64,000 nt of DNA from CAJBVG01 sp943372995. GTDB taxonomy: Bacteria; Bacteroidota; Bacteroidia; Sphingobacteriales; Sphingobacteriaceae. Shown in pieces: positions 44,289-52,863 of the stretch. Numbering within the stretch: the stretch's first letter is position 1; each line of letters begins with the position of its first letter. The stretch spans positions 12,035 to 76,034 of the forward strand of contig CALSAQ010000010.1 of assembly GCA_943372995.1 (NCBI GenBank), given 5' to 3'. The translations under genes were made by a program, and so were the position numbers. The notes under the pieces are model-generated. The model was not told the DNA's origin and did no database searches. It worked only from the letters and a program-made list of their open reading frames with translations.

Positions 44289-46155
44289 ATTTATATACTA
44301 TTGTTTTTAATACAGTGTTTCTGTTTCTCTCTCTAATATTGATGAAATAAATTCCGTTTTCGAAAAGAGAAAAATCAATAGAGATGTTTTTGTTCGGACT
44401 AGTATCTGTTTTTATTGATGAAATAGTTTGACCTAAGCAATTACTTATTTCAATTTTTTCTATACTAATCGATTTGTTAAATTCTAGATTCAATAGTTTG
44501 CTAGTTGGGTTTGGGTATGAGTTTACAATTAACTTGTCGAAATCTTCTAGCTCAGCTTTATTGCTAATTTTATACTCTGCTAATAACCACCTTTCTGGGT
44601 CTGGCACAATTGATGTTATTTTATGATGAAGAGGGATTAGATAACTTTGGTCGGAAAAAGTATTGTTAATTCTAATGATAGTATCGAAGGTGTTGTTTGA
44701 TAAATGAAGAGGTATTGGCATTTCGAAAAAATCAACTTTACTTGAACTGGTCTGCTGTTTTATATTTATTTCTAGTTCATTATTTTCTTTTTGCTCCCAT
44801 AGGATTTCATAAGAAGGATGACCCTCTCCATAGAACCAATCGTCGAAGAATTCATCTAAATTTAATCCACTTACATTTTCCAAATGAGATTTAAAAATTT
44901 CTGTATTTGAAAATGAGTAAGCCAGTTTAGGATCGTTCAAATAATTCCGACAAGCTAAAAAGAATTGCTCATCACCTATGATCCACCTTAACATGTGAAT
45001 TAAATAAGAGCCTTTAACATAAGATAAAGTATTGTCGAAGATTCTACTTACTGAACTCGTATCTTCAACAAATACAGAGCCTGTTTTTGCATCTAGAGCT
45101 TCTGCCAAAGATTGTTTTTTAAATAATTGCCAAAGAGAATCGTTTCTGTCAAAATCATAAATCAACCCTGTTAGATAACTAGCCAAACCCTCGTTAAGCC
45201 AGATGTCTTGCCAGCTGGCACAGGTTACCTTATTCCCGAACCATTGATGAGCTAATTCATGGGCTACCAAACTAGTGTTGAAATTATTCATAAAACTCAT
45301 CGTTTGATGCTCCATGCCACCACTGAAGTTGCATTGTGCATGGCCATATTTTTCTTTACGAAATGGATAGTCGCCGAATAAACTTTCAAATAGATGAATA
45401 ATAGATTTGGTTTCTTGTAGCTGATTTTTTTTGAATTCTATTTGAGTAGGATATATATAATTAATAAATGGCATTACACCACCGTTTAGTTGAATAGTAT
45501 CATTTAATACGGTGTAATTTGAAACAGCTATAGCAACTAAATAACTAGCTATGGGATAACGATGTTTCCAATGTTGTATATAAAATGTGTCGATGGAATC
45601 GTTGCTCATTAACAATCCATTACTTGCAACTAAATAAGGTTTAGGGGTTTTTACAGTAATGTCTATGCTATCTATCTTATTGTTTAAGTTTGATTGACAT
45701 GGCCACCATTCTTTATCGCCATATGGTTCTGAAAGTGTCCATAATACAGGGCCGTTGGAGTGCTTGCCAATACTGAAAGCACCAAACCCGCTTTGCTGAG
45801 GTACACCGTGGTATGCAATCTTAATGGAATCGAAATGATTTAGAGGTAAAGTATTTGGTAGCGTAATTTCTAAAACATCATTTGTATGAGTGTATGTAAT
45901 GTTTGATTGATGATAGGTAACAGAGTCGACAGTTAAAGCAGTACTTAAATCGAAACTAATGATAGAATTAGTTTCTCTAGTGAAGAAGTGGTAACTGATA
46001 TCACCTTTTATGTATTGAATTCGAGGATCTACTTCCCAATAGAAATTCACATAATGTAATTGAACAGGATGTGGAGAGCTACTGCTTTTATGTTGAGCAC
46101 TTACATGAAAAGATGTAATAAAAATAATAGTCCAAATGAAAATTAATTTAAGCAT
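44287..46155 (-). CDS. M1-family aminopeptidase with T9SS sorting domain
   Basis: A 622-residue gluzincin metallopeptidase: signal peptide, N-terminal beta domain (VNFYWEVDPRIQYIKGDISYHF), FSGGMEHQ in place of GAMEN, HELAHQWFG at 299-307 with zinc ligands H299 and H303, and NEGLASY with the third ligand. The end (VNSYPNPTSKLLNLEFN, FENGIYFINIRERN) is a T9SS sorting domain. It would trim peptides at the surface or outside the cell. The start overlaps the upstream kinase stop by 8 nt, so the two are cotranscribed. Confidence 0.9.
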   Translation of the reverse strand: MLKLIFIWTIIFITSFHVSAQHKSSSSPHPVQLHYVNFYWEVDPRIQYIKGDISYHFFTRETNSIISFDLSTALTVDSVTYHQSNITYTHTNDVLEITLPNTLPLNHFDSIKIAYHGVPQQSGFGAFSIGKHSNGPVLWTLSEPYGDKEWWPCQSNLNNKIDSIDITVKTPKPYLVASNGLLMSNDSIDTFYIQHWKHRYPIASYLVAIAVSNYTVLNDTIQLNGGVMPFINYIYPTQIEFKKNQLQETKSIIHLFESLFGDYPFRKEKYGHAQCNFSGGMEHQTMSFMNNFNTSLVAHELAHQWFGNKVTCASWQDIWLNEGLASYLTGLIYDFDRNDSLWQLFKKQSLAEALDAKTGSVFVEDTSSVSRIFDNTLSYVKGSYLIHMLRWIIGDEQFFLACRNYLNDPKLAYSFSNTEIFKSHLENVSGLNLDEFFDDWFYGEGHPSYEILWEQKENNELEINIKQQTSSSKVDFFEMPIPLHLSNNTFDTIIRINNTFSDQSYLIPLHHKITSIVPDPERWLLAEYKISNKAELEDFDKLIVNSYPNPTSKLLNLEFNKSISIEKIEISNCLGQTISSIKTDTSPNKNISIDFSLFENGIYFINIRERNRNTVLKTIVYK

Positions 46156-47335
46156 CTAAAATAATTCTAAAGGTTGTGCCTTTGCCTAGTGTAGATTCTT
46201 TAACAAAAATCTGTCCATGATGATAATTTTCAATGATTCTTTTCACAAGTGAAAGCCCCAAGCCCCAACCTCTTTTGCGTGTAGTATATCCTGGTTCAAA
46301 TACTGTTTCGAATTTTGATTTCGGGATACCAACACCAGTATCTGAAATATCGATATATACTTTTTTCTTATGTTGACGAATGAAGATACTTATCTTTCCC
46401 TCTGTCCCAATCGCATTCACTGCATTTTTACATAGATTCTCTATTACCCAATCGAATAATGAAGGATTTAGTTTTGCTTCAATACTTTCGTCGCCATTTA
46501 TTTCATATACAATGCGCGCTGGACTTCTTTTCTGTATGTATTCTATACCATGTTCTACTACTTGAAGAACATTTTCTGATTTTAATTTTGGCATAGAACC
46601 AATTTTCGAAAAACGATCGGCCACTAATTCTAATCGTTGAATGTCGTGTTCCATTTCTTGTAAAGAGCCCGATTGTTCGTCTTTGTATTTTTCTTTAAGA
46701 TGTTCCATCCAAGCCATCAAAGATGAAATTGGTGTGCCTAACTGATGTGCAGTTTCTTTTGCCATTCCTACCCAAACTCTATTTTGTTCAGCTTTTCGGC
46801 TCGAACTGAAGGCTAAATATGATGCAATTAAGAAAATAGCAATAATGGTTAATTGTAAATAAGGATATATTTTAAGTTGAGTAAGAATCGCAGAATCTTT
46901 ATAATAAATATATTGTCGCTCCCCTGGAAAAACTTCGTAAACTATAGGATCATGTTGAGATTTCATTTCCTCTAATTCATCTTCAAAATACTCAGGATCA
47001 TATTTTTTATTAGGCTCTATCTCCTGATTTAATGTTTTTGTTGAATCGAGGCCCCTAGTTTGTAGGATTACATCATTAGAATCGGCAATGATAAGCGCAG
47101 TGGTATTTTTATTGATAATATAGTCGAAAAGAAAAACAATAAACTGACTATCAGTGGTATCTGTAGCTTTCACCAATTGTTTAGTGGCTTCTAAGCGGAG
47201 CTCAATTTTTTCTTTTTCTTGGGTCTGCAGTTTTTTCACCAAAATATTGGTATAAACTAGTGAAGAGAGCCCAATAATGCCAGCAAAGGTCAAAAGACCT
47301 ATTTTCCAACGCTTTTTCGATTCAGTAATATTCAT
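46148..47335 (-). CDS. Membrane sensor histidine kinase
   Basis: 395 residues from the ATG at 47335 (MNITESKKRWKIG, a common start for this family; an in-frame ATG at 47362 is the alternative). Two membrane helices (about 12-32 and 155-175) enclose a periplasmic sensor of about 120 residues. The kinase core has H197 in MAKETAHQLGTPISSL, ENLCKNAVNAI (N-box), SDTGVGIP and RGWGLGLSLVKRI. No receiver or regulator is adjacent; its signal is unknown. It runs into the M1 aminopeptidase gene (8-nt overlap) and is divergent from gltX by 67 nt. Confidence 0.9.
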   Translation of the reverse strand: MNITESKKRWKIGLLTFAGIIGLSSLVYTNILVKKLQTQEKEKIELRLEATKQLVKATDTTDSQFIVFLFDYIINKNTTALIIADSNDVILQTRGLDSTKTLNQEIEPNKKYDPEYFEDELEEMKSQHDPIVYEVFPGERQYIYYKDSAILTQLKIYPYLQLTIIAIFLIASYLAFSSSRKAEQNRVWVGMAKETAHQLGTPISSLMAWMEHLKEKYKDEQSGSLQEMEHDIQRLELVADRFSKIGSMPKLKSENVLQVVEHGIEYIQKRSPARIVYEINGDESIEAKLNPSLFDWVIENLCKNAVNAIGTEGKISIFIRQHKKKVYIDISDTGVGIPKSKFETVFEPGYTTRKRGWGLGLSLVKRIIENYHHGQIFVKESTLGKGTTFRIILDA

Positions 47336-47387
47336 CAAGGTTAAATTACGAAAAAAACGCATTTCGACGATATTTAGCGTAAAATCC

Positions 47388-47395
47388 TATATTTG
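47388..47395 (+). promoter_or_regulatory. TAnnTTTG promoter box for gltX
   Basis: TATATTTG ends 7 nt before the gltX ATG at 47403, in the divergent kinase-gltX gap. The predicted leader is very short or absent. Confidence 0.55.
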
Positions 47396-47402
47396 CCATG
47401 CT

Positions 47403-48938
47403 ATGGAAAGAAAAGTACGCGTAAGATTTGCCCCTAGTCCAACGGGGCCATTACACATGGGAGGAGTAAGAACAGCTCTATACAATTATTTATTCGCAAA
47501 AAAACATAAAGGAGACTTTATTCTAAGAATTGAAGATACCGACCAGACTAGGTATGTTCCAGGTGCTGAGCAATATATTGTAGATGCATTAACTTGGTGT
47601 GGAATTACTTTTGATGAAGGAGTACATCTAGGAGGACCCGATGCACCATATCGTCAGTCGGAAAGAAAAGAAATGTACCGTCAGTATGCAATGCAATTAA
47701 TAGAATCGGGACATGCATATTATGCTTTTGATACTCCAGAAGAATTAGAAGAAATGAGAGAGCGATTAAAAGCTTCAAATGTAGCTTCGCCTCAGTATAA
47801 TTACATCACCAGAGAAAGCATGAAAAACTCTTTGAGTTTACCTCATGATGAAGTGCAGAGAAGATTAGAAGCGGGTGATCAATATGTTGTAAGAATAAAA
47901 ATTCCACGTAAAGAAGAGATACGAGTAACGGATTTAATCAGAGGAAATGTGTTGGTGCATAGTTCGCAAATGGACGATAAAGTGTTATTCAAATCGGATG
48001 GCATGCCAACTTATCATTTGGCGAATGTTGTGGATGATTATTTGATGAAAATTACTCACGTTATCAGAGGAGAAGAATGGTTACCATCGGCACCATTACA
48101 TGTATTATTATATAGGTATTTGGGATGGGAAGAGGTGATGCCACAATTTGCGCATCTTCCCTTGTTACTAAAACCAGATGGCAATGGAAAATTAAGTAAA
48201 CGAGATGGTGATAGACTAGGCTTCCCTGTTTTTCCTTTAGAGTGGAAAGACCCTTCATCGGGAGAAATTAGTTCAGGATACAGAGAGAAAGGATACTTCC
48301 CTGAAGCATTCATCAACATGTTAGCTTTGTTAGGTTGGAATCCTGGCACCAACCAGGAGATTTTTACCATGGACGAATTGATAGAAGCATTTAGTGTAGA
48401 GAGAATTTCTAAATCTGGAGCAAAATTTGATGCTGCTAAAACAAAATGGTTTAATCAACAATATTTAAGAGCGAAAGATAATTCATCATTAGCAAAAATA
48501 TTTCAGTTAGAATTAAAAACAAAAGGGATAGTTGCAGATGATCAATATGTAGAGCAGATCTGCGGATTGATAAAAGAAAAAGCTCAATTCATTACAGAGT
48601 TTTGGTCGTTAGCAAGTTATTTCTTCGAAGAGCCTAATGCTTACGATGAAGAAGTGGTGAAGAAAAAATGGAAAGATCAAACACCTGAGTTTTTAGAGAA
48701 TTTTAGAAAAGAAATTGCAGGTATTAATGATTTCAAACACGACAATTTAGAAGCAGCATTTAAAAATACTGCAGAGCGAATGGGGATTTCTCCAGGATCT
48801 GTTATGCAGATATTTAGGGTTTCTATTTCGGGGTTACCCGCAGGCCCAGCTATCTTTGAAATGGTTGCTTTGATAGGAAAAGAAAAAGTACTAGCTCGAA
48901 TGGAAAAAGCTATACAAGCATTTAATGCATTGGTATAA
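47403..48938 (+). CDS. gltX: Glutamate--tRNA ligase
   Basis: 511 residues from the ATG at 47403; the longer frame starting 47277 was rejected. Class I synthetase with the HIGH-type APSPTGPLHMGG near residue 10 and the KMSKS-type GKLSKRDG at about 260. FDTPEELEEMRERL and RGEEWLPSAPLHVLLY are further blocks. It charges tRNA-Glu. A TAnnTTTG box is directly upstream. The stop overlaps the next start (TAATG), so it leads a compact operon of five genes ending with the crotonase gene. Confidence 0.96.
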   Translation: MERKVRVRFAPSPTGPLHMGGVRTALYNYLFAKKHKGDFILRIEDTDQTRYVPGAEQYIVDALTWCGITFDEGVHLGGPDAPYRQSERKEMYRQYAMQLIESGHAYYAFDTPEELEEMRERLKASNVASPQYNYITRESMKNSLSLPHDEVQRRLEAGDQYVVRIKIPRKEEIRVTDLIRGNVLVHSSQMDDKVLFKSDGMPTYHLANVVDDYLMKITHVIRGEEWLPSAPLHVLLYRYLGWEEVMPQFAHLPLLLKPDGNGKLSKRDGDRLGFPVFPLEWKDPSSGEISSGYREKGYFPEAFINMLALLGWNPGTNQEIFTMDELIEAFSVERISKSGAKFDAAKTKWFNQQYLRAKDNSSLAKIFQLELKTKGIVADDQYVEQICGLIKEKAQFITEFWSLASYFFEEPNAYDEEVVKKKWKDQTPEFLENFRKEIAGINDFKHDNLEAAFKNTAERMGISPGSVMQIFRVSISGLPAGPAIFEMVALIGKEKVLARMEKAIQAFNALV

Positions 48939-49477
48939 TGAAAAGATTAGTCTTATTGGTTTCTTTTTTTGCCTTGATGGGTATAGGTTGTCAATCGATA
49001 AAATTCGATAGATACCCAGGCACTCCAATGGCCGAATTTCCAGAAAACATAAGAGGTAAATATGTATCAGGAGGGAAATTAGCAAATGATACAGTAACGG
49101 TATGGATTTCTAAAGATTCCTATACAATATATGATAACCATCAAACAAGTGTGAATTTCTTAGATAGTAATCATGTATACTCGATGTATAAAAACAACTA
49201 TTTTCTTTTTGCTAAAGAAGAAGGATATTGGTTAGGGTTTCATATTACTAAAAACAAAAAAGGAATCGGGGCATTACAAATAGCAGTGCCTACAAAAGGG
49301 AATATTGATGAAAGAAGAAAAGCTGTAGGGAAATATTTCTCAGATGTAAAATGCGACGACAACACTAAGATTTTGGATATGATTACTTGTACTGCTAAAA
49401 TGGACGAGAATAGTTTGTTGAAGTATGTAAAGAAAAATAAACGAAATACGATTAAACTTATTCAAGTTAAAGAATAA
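48938..49477 (+). CDS. Hypothetical lipoprotein
   Basis: A 179-residue lipoprotein with lipobox MGIGC (Cys18) after a short signal. The rest (PENIRGKYVSGGKLANDTVTV, YTIYDNHQTSVNFLDSNHVYSMYKNNYFLFAKEEGYW) looks like a beta-rich, soluble domain of no family I recognise. The start overlaps the gltX stop by one base and the stop overlaps the next start by one base, so it is firmly in the gltX operon. Periplasmic or outer-membrane location is expected. Confidence 0.75.
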   Translation: MKRLVLLVSFFALMGIGCQSIKFDRYPGTPMAEFPENIRGKYVSGGKLANDTVTVWISKDSYTIYDNHQTSVNFLDSNHVYSMYKNNYFLFAKEEGYWLGFHITKNKKGIGALQIAVPTKGNIDERRKAVGKYFSDVKCDDNTKILDMITCTAKMDENSLLKYVKKNKRNTIKLIQVKE

Positions 49478-49884
49478 TGAAAAGACCTATAAGAGTTTTA
49501 GTTGCTAAGTGCGGGTTAGATGGGCATGATAGGGGAGCAAAAATAATTGCTACTACATTAAGAGATGCAGGTATGGAAGTAATTTATACTGGATTGCGCC
49601 AAACCCCAGAAATGATAGTAAATACTGCATTACAAGAAGATGTTGATGCTATTGGTGTAAGTATATTAAGTGGTGCACACAATACAGTCTTTCCTAAGAT
49701 TATACAATTGATGAAAGATAAGAATCTAAATGATGTGTTGTTAACAGGAGGAGGAATTATTCCAGAAGAAGACATGCAATTATTAAATGATAAAGGAGTA
49801 GGCAAGTTATTTCCTCCAGGTACTCCCACTACAGAAATAGTACAATACATTACCACTTGGGTTAATGAACATCGTAATTTCTAA
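49477..49884 (+). CDS. Standalone cobalamin-binding domain (methylmalonyl-CoA mutase type)
   Basis: A 135-residue B12-binding protein. The cofactor motif is D15-G-H17-D-R-G20, with H17 as the lower axial ligand, and DAIGVSILSGAHNTVFPKI and LLTGGGIIPEEDM complete the Rossmann-like fold, as in the C-terminal domain of methylmalonyl-CoA mutase. It would be the small subunit of a split mutase whose catalytic subunit lies elsewhere. The crotonase gene two places downstream supports an acyl-CoA context. It ends 1 nt before the next gene. Confidence 0.88.
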   Translation: MKRPIRVLVAKCGLDGHDRGAKIIATTLRDAGMEVIYTGLRQTPEMIVNTALQEDVDAIGVSILSGAHNTVFPKIIQLMKDKNLNDVLLTGGGIIPEEDMQLLNDKGVGKLFPPGTPTTEIVQYITTWVNEHRNF

Positions 49885-49885
49885 A

Positions 49886-50407
49886 ATGAAAAAGATCGTC
49901 ACCTTATTTTTTATATTGTTTCCTCTATTTTTATCTGCACAGATTACTAAGTCGGGGTACGATAAATTGAAATGGGGGCAAGCTATAGAATCGGTAAAAA
50001 ATATATCGAATTGCAACTCAAAATTAAGCGGTTCGGAATTCGTGAATTGTGAATTGAGCAAATCGGATTCACTATTTATGGCTAAGTATAAATATCAATT
50101 TTTTAATTTACGTTTTTATAAGGGTCAATTATGTGAATTACAATTTGATATTAAACACGAAGACATAGGTCACATTATAGCAGAGCTCAGTAAAGAATTT
50201 GGCAACCCAATAATTAAAGAAAAACAACATAAGGCTTTAGATTCCGATAATCAATCAACAGGGTATGTTTGGGTATCAGGAGATACACACATCTTAATTA
50301 TAAATGATGGGAAAAGAATGCCTGCGATTTGTGTGTTATCATCAAATTCGATGAAAGCGAAATTACCAGAAAGTACATTAAGTTTAGAAAAATTAATATT
50401 TGAATAA
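49886..50407 (+). CDS. Secreted hypothetical protein in gltX operon
   Basis: 173 residues from the ATG at 49886. The signal peptide is clear (MKKIVTLFFILFPLFLSAQ). The mature part (YDKLKWGQAIESVKNI, KYKYQFFNLRFYKGQLCELQFDI, HIIAELSKEFGNPIIKEKQH, GYVWVSGDTHILIINDGK) looks like a small alpha-beta periplasmic domain, similar in pattern to other Bacteroidota proteins that pair a WG.. start with F..l.f.. strands, but I cannot name a family. The stop overlaps the crotonase start (TAATG). Confidence 0.72.
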   Translation: MKKIVTLFFILFPLFLSAQITKSGYDKLKWGQAIESVKNISNCNSKLSGSEFVNCELSKSDSLFMAKYKYQFFNLRFYKGQLCELQFDIKHEDIGHIIAELSKEFGNPIIKEKQHKALDSDNQSTGYVWVSGDTHILIINDGKRMPAICVLSSNSMKAKLPESTLSLEKLIFE

Positions 50408-51189
50408 TGACATATACTAACATTTTAAGTGAAAAGAGAAATGGTACACAATACATTACCATTAACAGAGCAAGCAAACTAAATGCTTTAAACAAACAAA
50501 CTCTAGAAGAATTAAATCATGCATTTACGTCTAGTATTAACGATGCTGAAGTAAAAACCATATTACTTACAGGCGATGGTGAGAAAGCTTTTGTAGCAGG
50601 TGCTGATATTGCAGAGTTTGCAAACTTTAATATCGAAGAAGGTAAAAGATTAAGTGCAGTAGGTCACGAAACTGTTTTTAATTTAATCGAGAATTGTCCA
50701 AAACCAGTTATTGCAGCAGTAAATGGGTTTGCATTAGGAGGAGGATTAGAGTTGGCGATGAGTTGCCATATTAGAGTGGCGAGTGAAAATGCAAAGATGG
50801 GTTTGCCTGAAGTAGGTTTAGGAGTTATACCAGGATATGGAGGAACACAACGTTTGGCTCAACTAGTGGGAAAAGGCAGAGCAATGGAAATGATTATGAC
50901 TGCGGATATGGTTAACGCACAAGAAGCATATAGAATGGGCTTAGTAAACCACGTTACTGCACCAGAAAACTTAATTGCAAAGTGCGAAGAAATTATTGCA
51001 AAAATACATACTAAATCATCTGTAGCAATCGGACACGCTATACGCTCAGTAAACGCAGGATTTACAGATGGAGTTAACGGATATGATGTAGAGATTGATG
51101 AGTTTGGAAAGTGCTTCGGTACAGAAGACTTCAAAGAAGGTACTACTGCATTTGTGGAGAAACGCAAACCTGCGTTTCCAGGAAAATAA
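50407..51189 (+). CDS. Enoyl-CoA hydratase/isomerase (crotonase family)
   Basis: A 260-residue crotonase-fold enzyme. Blocks: RASKLNALNKQTLEEL, GAGEKAFVAGADIAEFAN-type stretch (ADIAEF), oxyanion-hole region NGFALGGGLELAMSCH and GLPEVGLGVIPGYGGTQRLAQLVGKGRA, with catalytic-type Glu in LPEVGLG. It hydrates enoyl-CoA in fatty-acid or amino-acid breakdown or in butyrate/propionate-linked routes. It is the last gene of the gltX operon, next to a B12-binding protein. The downstream hairpin at 51199-51237 has no T-tract. Confidence 0.92.
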   Translation: MTYTNILSEKRNGTQYITINRASKLNALNKQTLEELNHAFTSSINDAEVKTILLTGDGEKAFVAGADIAEFANFNIEEGKRLSAVGHETVFNLIENCPKPVIAAVNGFALGGGLELAMSCHIRVASENAKMGLPEVGLGVIPGYGGTQRLAQLVGKGRAMEMIMTADMVNAQEAYRMGLVNHVTAPENLIAKCEEIIAKIHTKSSVAIGHAIRSVNAGFTDGVNGYDVEIDEFGKCFGTEDFKEGTTAFVEKRKPAFPGK

Positions 51190-51353
51190 TTCTTTTTTAT
51201 ATGAGGCATGGTTGTAGTATTATACCATGTCTCATATCTCAATACCATTTAGCCAAATCAGTACTAGTGGGTAGAACAAAATACCCCATTGTCGGGATAT
51301 AATAAATTATTCATTCAGTTTAATATTGCGTCAACAAAACCAATATAAACTTT

Positions 51354-51872
51354 ATGAAAAAATTATTTATGCTTTCATTATTTGCAATAGGGATTATTGC
51401 TTATAGTACACAAACAGCAAAAGCGCAAGAGTATGAGCAAGGCTCAAAAGTAATTAATTTAGGTATAGGATTAGGTGGTGGAATAGGGATGCCAGTATCT
51501 GTTAGCTTTGATTACGGATTAAAAGAAAAGATCTCAGTAGGTGGGTTTTTGGGTTATGCAGGTGAAGAGGAGAACTTAGGATTTTTCAAAGTAAATTACA
51601 CTTACATCTTATTGGGAGCTAGAGCTTCGTATCACTTCGATTTAGGAGTAGATAAATTAGATCCTTATGCAGGTTTAATGTTAGGATATAACGTAGCAAG
51701 CATTAGTTTCGATCCAGATCCAGGAGCTCCATTTAACAACATTTCAGCAGGTGGAGTAATCTTAGGAGGTTACGCTGGTGCTCGTTATGGATTTACTGAT
51801 AAAATTGGTGGATTCGCCGAACTTGGTTATGGTTTGGGAACTGCAACAATTGGATTAACCTACAAGTTCTAA
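51354..51872 (+). CDS. Outer-membrane beta-barrel protein
   Basis: A 172-residue exported protein with signal peptide (MKKLFMLSLFAIGIIAY) and alternating-pattern beta strands typical of small OMP_b-brl barrels (YEQGSKVINLGIGLGGGIG, VSFDYGLKEKISVGGFLGYAG, ILLGARASYHFDL, GVILGGYAGARYGF, IGLTYKF). It ends in Phe, as do barrels inserted by BamA. No ligand can be predicted. It is a single gene, convergent with fcl across an inverted heptamer array. Confidence 0.82.
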   Translation: MKKLFMLSLFAIGIIAYSTQTAKAQEYEQGSKVINLGIGLGGGIGMPVSVSFDYGLKEKISVGGFLGYAGEEENLGFFKVNYTYILLGARASYHFDLGVDKLDPYAGLMLGYNVASISFDPDPGAPFNNISAGGVILGGYAGARYGFTDKIGGFAELGYGLGTATIGLTYKF

Positions 51873-51941
51873 TTACGAATGCCAAATTGTAAATTACAAA
51901 TTGTACAAACTAAATAGGTATTAATTTGTAATTTACAATTT
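51871..51941. repeat. Heptanucleotide array forming a perfect 19-bp hairpin
   Basis: From 51871 five heptamers run in register: AATTACG, AATGCCA, AATTGTA, AATTACA, AATTGTA. The inner 19 nt (51884-51902) are exactly reverse-complemented at 51923-51941. It lies between two convergent genes and overlaps the fcl stop, so it may work as a bidirectional terminator. Confidence 0.8.
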
Positions 51942-52859
51942 CTTCAGAAAATCTTCGTACGCTAGTTCTATACCTTCGGGTAATTCTATTTTATGTTTCC
52001 ATCCTAAAGCGTGAAGCTTACTTACATCCATTAATTTTCTTGGAGTCCCATCTGGTTTAGAAGTATCGTATTTAATCTTACCTTCATAGCCAATGATTCT
52101 TTTCACTAATTCCGCAAGTTCTTTTATGCTTAGGTCGTGACCAGTACCTATATTAATAAATTCAGCTTCGCTGTAATTTTGCATCAAGAAAAAACATGCA
52201 TCAGCTAAATCATCAGAAAACATAAATTCTCTTAAAGGTGAACCGGTGCCCCAAATTTCCACACTAGGAGTTTGGTTTAATTTTGCTTCGTGAAAGCGAC
52301 GGATTAATGCAGGAAGAACATGAGAATTTTGAGGATGGTAATTATCATTTATCCCATACAAATTGGTTGGCATCACGGAAATAAAATCACATCTATATTG
52401 TGTTCTATAAGCTTCACACATTTTTATACCAGCAATTTTTGCGATAGCATATGGCTCATTAGTTGGTTCTAATGTTCCAGTTAATAAGTAGCTTTCTTTT
52501 AGTGGTTGAGGAGCTAATTTTGGGTAGATGCAGCTCGACCCTAAGAACATAAGCTTTTTCACTCCGTATTTATAGGCAGAATGAATAACATTGTTCTGTA
52601 TTTCGAGATTTTCGAAAAGAAAATCAGCGCGGTAAGTGTTGTTTGCAATTATTCCTCCGACTTTAGCAGCAGCCAAAAAAACATATTCAGGTTTTTCTTT
52701 CTCAAAGAAATCAGTCACTTGAACTTGGTCTCTTAAATCGAGCTCTTTTGAGCCACGAGTAACAATATTTTCGTAACCTTCCTTTAATAGTTTTCTATAG
52801 ATTGCCGATCCTACCATGCCTTTATGGCCAGCTACATAAATCTTAGCTATTTTTTCCAT
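51933..52859 (-). CDS. fcl: GDP-L-fucose synthase
   Basis: A 308-residue short-chain dehydrogenase of the Fcl/WcaG type: VAGHKGMVGSAI (NADP loop), SSCIYP (catalytic Ser), YAIAKIAG (YxxxK), LREFMFSDDLADAC and INIGTGHDLSIKELAELV. It epimerises and reduces GDP-4-keto-6-deoxymannose to GDP-L-fucose for capsule or LPS glycans. No gmd is adjacent. The gene follows the antiporter gene by 4 nt, and its stop lies in the heptamer hairpin. Confidence 0.94.
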   Translation of the reverse strand: MEKIAKIYVAGHKGMVGSAIYRKLLKEGYENIVTRGSKELDLRDQVQVTDFFEKEKPEYVFLAAAKVGGIIANNTYRADFLFENLEIQNNVIHSAYKYGVKKLMFLGSSCIYPKLAPQPLKESYLLTGTLEPTNEPYAIAKIAGIKMCEAYRTQYRCDFISVMPTNLYGINDNYHPQNSHVLPALIRRFHEAKLNQTPSVEIWGTGSPLREFMFSDDLADACFFLMQNYSEAEFINIGTGHDLSIKELAELVKRIIGYEGKIKYDTSKPDGTPRKLMDVSKLHALGWKHKIELPEGIELAYEDFLKKL

Positions 52860-52863
52860 TTAT

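Noticed and set aside
51199..51237. Hairpin after the crotonase gene as terminator
   Set aside because: The stem is good (12 bp) but no T-tract follows on either strand; left as an unassigned hairpin.
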